Positions 60,636-64,000 of a stretch of 64,000 nt of DNA are shown here, in pieces. This DNA is from Paraconexibacter algicola (lineage in GTDB: Bacteria > Actinomycetota > Thermoleophilia > Solirubrobacterales > Solirubrobacteraceae): NCBI RefSeq assembly GCF_003044185.1, contig NZ_PYYB01000001.1, positions 372,001-436,000 of the forward strand. The letters run 5' to 3'. Made by a program: the position numbers and the translations under genes. The notes under the pieces are model-generated. The model was not told where the DNA came from. It searched no databases and saw only the letters and a list, made by a program, of their open reading frames with translations. The first letter of the stretch is position 1. Every line of letters begins with the position of its first letter.

Positions 60636-63191
60636 ATGCCCGCCATGCACCCGTCCGCGCGCCGCCTGGCGCTGTCCGTCGCCTGCGCCGCTCTCGCCCT
60701 GCCGGCCGCGGCCGCCGCCCACGAGCGCGGCGCCACCTCCCGCTCCGCCGGGACGTCCGCCACGGCACCGGCCGCCCCGGCGACGACGGTCCGCGTGCTC
60801 GGCACCGACGGCCCGCTGCGCACGGCGCTGCGCAGCACGCGCGCGGTCCGTCGCAGCTGCGTGACACGTCCGCTCACCGGCGCGGGGGTCGCGCAGCACC
60901 GCTGGATCGCCCCGGCCGACGGCGAGGCCGCCCTGCGCCTGCGCGCCGCGCGCGGCGACTGGGACCTCGCGGTGTTCGAGTCCACGTCCGGGAAGCTCGT
61001 CGGCTCCTCGGCCGCGTTCGGCGCCGACGAGGTCGTCACGCTGACCCTGCGCGAGGGCGCGTCGCTGCTGGTGCAGGCCTGCCGTCGCACGGCGGCCGCC
61101 CCCGCCGCCGCGTCGCTGACGACGACGTTCACGCGCCTGGACCTCAGCGGCCTGCCGCGCACGGCGCCGCGCCTGTCGCTCGTCGACGTGCCGTTGGAGG
61201 GCCGCGGCGCGCTCGCGCGGCTGGAGGCCACCGGGGTCGACGTCACGCACGACATCGACGCGGACAGCGCGAAGGTCCTCGTCGCCGACGACCACGACCG
61301 GGACGCGCTGCGCGCCGCGGGCTTCACGCTGCGCACGGTGATCGCGGACGTGATCGCGGCGAGCCGCCGGGACGCCGCCCGCGGCGCCGCGACGCTGCGC
61401 CAGGCGCCCGCCAGCGCCCTGCCGACGGGACGCACCGGGTACCGCGTCTACGAGGACTACCAGGCGGAGCTGAAGCAGATCGTCGAGCAGCACCCGGCGA
61501 TCGCGCGGCCCGTGCGGCTGCGCGGCCGCACGTTCCAGGGGCGCGAGCTCGGCGTGGTGGAGATCGCCGGGAACGTCGCGCGCCGCGACGACGGCCGCCC
61601 GACGTTCATCCTCAACGGGCTGCACCATGCGCGCGAGTGGCCGGCGGCCGAGTCGATCATGGAGTTCGCCCACGACCTCGTGCGCGGCTACGGGAAGGAC
61701 CCGCGGATCACGAAGCTCCTGGACGAGGTCCGCGTCGTCGTGATGCCGATCACCAACGCGGATGGGTTCATCGTCTCGCGCGCCTCCCCCGACCCCGATC
61801 CCGACGAGGAGCTCGGCGTCGGCACGGTCTACTCGCTGGCCACCGGCGTGATCGTGCTGGGCGGCTCGCTCTCCTACAAGCGCAAGAACTGCAACCCGGG
61901 CTTCGCGGTCCCGTCGTTCCCGTGCGAGCTGGCGATCGGCACCGACCCGAACCGCAACTACGCGTCGTCGTGGGGCGGGCCGGGGGCGTCGTCGAACCCC
62001 AACGACCAGACCTACCGGGGGACCGGCCCGTTCTCCGAGCCGGAGACGCAGGCGGTCCGCGAGCTGACGAGCACGGTGAACCCGACGTCGTTCCTGACGA
62101 TCCACAACGTCGCCGCGCTGATCCTGCGCCCGCCGGGCCTGAAGGCGGACGGGTTCGCGCCGGACGAGGAGGCGCTGAAGGCGCTCGGTCAGCGCATGGC
62201 CGACGCGACCGGCTACACGAACCAGTACGGCTTCGAGCTCTACGACACGTCCGGCACGACCGACGACTGGACCTACGCGACCACCGGCGGGTTCGGGTAC
62301 ACGATCGAGCTCGGTCCCGAGGACGGCTTGTTCCACGGCAACTACCAGCGCCACGTGATCGACCAGTACGTGGGCACCGGGGAGCGCGCCGGCAAGGGGA
62401 TCCGCGAGGCGTACCTGCTCGCCGCGGAGGCCGCCCGCAATCCCGCCTACACCTCACGGGTGGCGGGCCGCGCGCCGGCCGGGCGGACGCTGCGCCTGAC
62501 CAAGACGTTCGACACGCTCACCAGCGACGTGTGCGCGATCGCCGACCCGCTGCCGGTCAGCCTGCCGCTGCAGCTCGGGGAGGGCGCGGACCCGACCGCG
62601 TGCATCGGCGCGACGGGGGTGCGGCGCAGCCCGGAGAAGCTCGAGTTCACCACCGTGGTGCCGGCCAGCGGCCGGTTCGAGTGGTGGGTCAACCCGTCGA
62701 CGCGGCCGTTCGAGCTGAAGGCCGGCCGCCGCGAGGAGTACACGCTGACCTGCGAGAACGGCGGCAAGGTCGAGCAGTCTCAGCCGCTGTTCGTCGCGCG
62801 CGGCGAGACGGCCCGGGTCGAGCTGCCGTGCGGCGGCACGCTGCCGGCCGAGGGCGGCGCCGCGTCGGCGGGCGCGACCCGGGTGCGGATCGGCCGGCTG
62901 CAGTCGACGCTGCGGACGCTGAACGCGCGGCGCCGCGGGCTCGTGAGCATCGGGGTCCGCGGCGGCCCGGTGCGCAGCGTCCGGCTGGCGCTGCTGCGCG
63001 CCACCGGCTCGCGGGTGCTCGGGGAGGTCCGGGTCGCGCGGCTGTCGCGCACCACGCGGGTCGCGGTGCGGCTGCGCCGCGGCGTGCGGCTGCGTCCGGG
63101 CAGCTACCGGCTGCGGCTGACCGCCCGGCTGCCGAAGGGCTCCCCGGTGACGGTCACGCGCGGGGTCCGGCTCACGACGCCGCGCCGGTAG
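60636..63191 (+). CDS. secreted M14-family zinc carboxypeptidase
   Basis: This 851-residue secreted protease has a signal peptide (about 1-29), a beta-rich propeptide and an M14 catalytic domain. Zinc ligands are H331 and E334 in LHHAREWPAAE, plus the His of FLTIHNVAAL; the TDPNRNYASSWGG stretch supplies the substrate-binding Arg, and FGYTIELGPED the catalytic Glu. The C-terminal part carries beta domains (SGRFEWWVNPSTRPFELKAG, with paired Cys) like other secreted proteins here. ATG at 60636 or 60645 are both possible starts. It digests extracellular peptides. Confidence 0.9.
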   Translation: MPAMHPSARRLALSVACAALALPAAAAAHERGATSRSAGTSATAPAAPATTVRVLGTDGPLRTALRSTRAVRRSCVTRPLTGAGVAQHRWIAPADGEAALRLRAARGDWDLAVFESTSGKLVGSSAAFGADEVVTLTLREGASLLVQACRRTAAAPAAASLTTTFTRLDLSGLPRTAPRLSLVDVPLEGRGALARLEATGVDVTHDIDADSAKVLVADDHDRDALRAAGFTLRTVIADVIAASRRDAARGAATLRQAPASALPTGRTGYRVYEDYQAELKQIVEQHPAIARPVRLRGRTFQGRELGVVEIAGNVARRDDGRPTFILNGLHHAREWPAAESIMEFAHDLVRGYGKDPRITKLLDEVRVVVMPITNADGFIVSRASPDPDPDEELGVGTVYSLATGVIVLGGSLSYKRKNCNPGFAVPSFPCELAIGTDPNRNYASSWGGPGASSNPNDQTYRGTGPFSEPETQAVRELTSTVNPTSFLTIHNVAALILRPPGLKADGFAPDEEALKALGQRMADATGYTNQYGFELYDTSGTTDDWTYATTGGFGYTIELGPEDGLFHGNYQRHVIDQYVGTGERAGKGIREAYLLAAEAARNPAYTSRVAGRAPAGRTLRLTKTFDTLTSDVCAIADPLPVSLPLQLGEGADPTACIGATGVRRSPEKLEFTTVVPASGRFEWWVNPSTRPFELKAGRREEYTLTCENGGKVEQSQPLFVARGETARVELPCGGTLPAEGGAASAGATRVRIGRLQSTLRTLNARRRGLVSIGVRGGPVRSVRLALLRATGSRVLGEVRVARLSRTTRVAVRLRRGVRLRPGSYRLRLTARLPKGSPVTVTRGVRLTTPRR

Positions 63192-63206
63192 CGGCGCGGG
63201 GCGCGG

Positions 63207-63223
63207 GCGGCGCTCAGCGCCGC
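63207..63223. terminator. hairpin between converging genes, candidate bidirectional terminator
   Basis: A perfect 7-bp stem (GCGGCGC/GCGCCGC) with loop TCA lies at the meeting point of the M14 peptidase and cupin genes. The loop contains the cupin stop. It has no T-run. Confidence 0.4.
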
Positions 63224-63654
63224 TCGTCCGCGGGCAGGTCGTCGGGCAGCGGGATCTCCTGCGGCGGCGCGGGCGTCGACGCGTCCCAGTCGGGGAACGC
63301 CTCCCCGTCGCGGCCGCGGTGCTCGGCGCTGCCGCCGAGGGCGAGCAGGACGACCCGGTCGGGCCCGCGGTTGACGAGCTTGCGGCGCAGCTGCGGGGCG
63401 ACGCGCACGACGTCGCCACGGCGCAGCTCGTGGGTCTCCTGCTCGACGACGAGGTCGAGCACGCCGTCGAGGACGACGTAGACCTCCTCCTGCATCGCGT
63501 GCCGGTGGATGCGCCCCTGCTGCCCGGGGTCGAAGGTCATGAGGTTCATCCCGAACGTCGTGATCCCGAGGTCGCGCCGCAGCGGGACGAACCGCTCGTG
63601 CGGCGGGTCGTCGAGATCGACGTGGGTGCGGGAGAGGCCGGGCTCGGGGGACAT
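63214..63654 (-). CDS. cupin-domain protein
   Basis: This 146-residue protein has the cupin 1 motif GRIHRHAMQEEVYVVLDG, with His and Glu residues set to bind a metal, and a shorter second motif (RRKLVNRGPDRVVLLALGG). The role is not evident; small cupins act as isomerases, oxygenases or sensors. The ATG at 63654 follows TACGCT (63666-63661) by 6 bases. It is transcribed away from the reductase fragment's 3' end on the same strand. Confidence 0.78.
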   Translation of the reverse strand: MSPEPGLSRTHVDLDDPPHERFVPLRRDLGITTFGMNLMTFDPGQQGRIHRHAMQEEVYVVLDGVLDLVVEQETHELRRGDVVRVAPQLRRKLVNRGPDRVVLLALGGSAEHRGRDGEAFPDWDASTPAPPQEIPLPDDLPADERR

Positions 63655-63700
63655 CGGCGCAGCGTACGCGCCCCGGAGGGCGCGCCGTGCACCTGCACGT

Positions 63701-64000
63701 TCAGCTGCGGGAGACGCCGACCATCTCGTCGATGTCGACGAGCTTCACGCGCGGCCGGCCGGCAGGCTCCCCGGCGGCGACCTCGTGCGCGTCGATGCGC
63801 CCCCAGGCGGCGTAGTCGATGCGGTCGGGGGCGCGCTCGGCGAGCAGCGCGTCGAGCTCGGCGGCACCCTTGGGCGGGTCGGCGAGCAGGCCGGCCTCCG
63901 CGTCGGCGCGCAGCTCACGCACGGTCTCCTGGGCGCACTTCTTGTTCGTGCCGATGACCCCGCTGGGGCCGCGCTTGACCCAGCCGGCGGTGTAGACGCC
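63701..64000 (-). CDS. FprA-type ferredoxin-NADP+ reductase, C-terminal fragment
   Basis: Only the last 99 residues are in the window; the gene runs off the right edge. The stretch GVYTAGWVKRGPSGVIGTNKKCAQETV is the conserved C-terminal FAD/NADP-binding block of adrenodoxin-reductase-like FprA enzymes, followed by the usual helical tail (AAELDALLAERAPD and so on). Such enzymes pass NADPH electrons to ferredoxin. Heme oxygenases of the HugZ type need such electron donors, so a link to the heme locus is possible, though distance weakens it. Confidence 0.78.
   Translation of the reverse strand, partial: GVYTAGWVKRGPSGVIGTNKKCAQETVRELRADAEAGLLADPPKGAAELDALLAERAPDRIDYAAWGRIDAHEVAAGEPAGRPRVKLVDIDEMVGVSRS

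Overview
The window is GC-rich throughout. It has dense gene packing, many GTG starts, 4-base ATGA/GTGA gene overlaps, and little intergenic DNA. The mix of genes (MprAB/PepD-like stress module, HtaA-type heme proteins, DUF6351 hydrolase, choice-of-anchor-Q/Pmp-repeat surface proteins, TIGR03032 protein) points to a deep-branching actinobacterium, most likely of the class Thermoleophilia (Solirubrobacter/Conexibacter/Patulibacter type). That placement is an inference from gene content, not from a marker gene. No rRNA, tRNA, CRISPR array or insertion sequence was seen.

1-19135 is an exopolysaccharide locus. It holds sugar-nucleotide enzymes (two DegT-type aminotransferases and an epimerase), three GT-B glycosyltransferases, a Wzx-type flippase, two Wzy/O-antigen-ligase-type membrane proteins, two chain-length/BY-kinase proteins (one with a destroyed P-loop), a WcaJ-type initiating phosphoglycosyltransferase and two secreted glycoside hydrolases. 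Together they look like a Wzx/Wzy pathway: priming sugar, assembly, flipping, polymerisation, length control and trimming. galE (34191) and manA (36709) further right could feed it precursors.

19263-27986 is mixed housekeeping and surface genes: a lipoprotein, a trypsin-like protease coupled to a glutathionyl-hydroquinone-reductase-like protein, a duplicated histidine kinase with a degenerate first half, HemW, MsrA and a TIGR03032 protein. 28093-34144 holds two paralogous Pmp-repeat surface proteins that flank three tightly overlapping small genes sharing a C-terminal motif. 34191-40018 holds galE, an FkbM methyltransferase, YaaA, manA, a FadR-type regulator with two visible operators and a sterol-desaturase-like enzyme, then pdxH.

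40101-43614 is a response regulator, histidine kinase and HtrA protease in the order of mycobacterial mprA-mprB-pepD, with a shared candidate DNA box. 43690-50379 is a heme acquisition and degradation locus: two HtaA-domain proteins, HmuTUV and two HugZ-type proteins. 50418-56952 holds a thioesterase, a CcdA/thioredoxin pair, a low-molecular-weight tyrosine phosphatase overlapping an amidase, and a DUF6351 hydrolase.

56953-57497 is the one sizeable non-coding stretch. It carries four 48-bp palindromic repeats followed by a decamer tandem repeat. 57498-64000 holds a small secreted protein, a photolyase-like flavoprotein whose two domains appear in swapped order, a GroES-like protein, a DMT transporter, an M14 zinc carboxypeptidase, a cupin and the end of an FprA-type reductase.

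A recurring feature is a TANNNT hexamer 6-10 bases before the start codon of many genes, which suggests widespread leaderless transcription.
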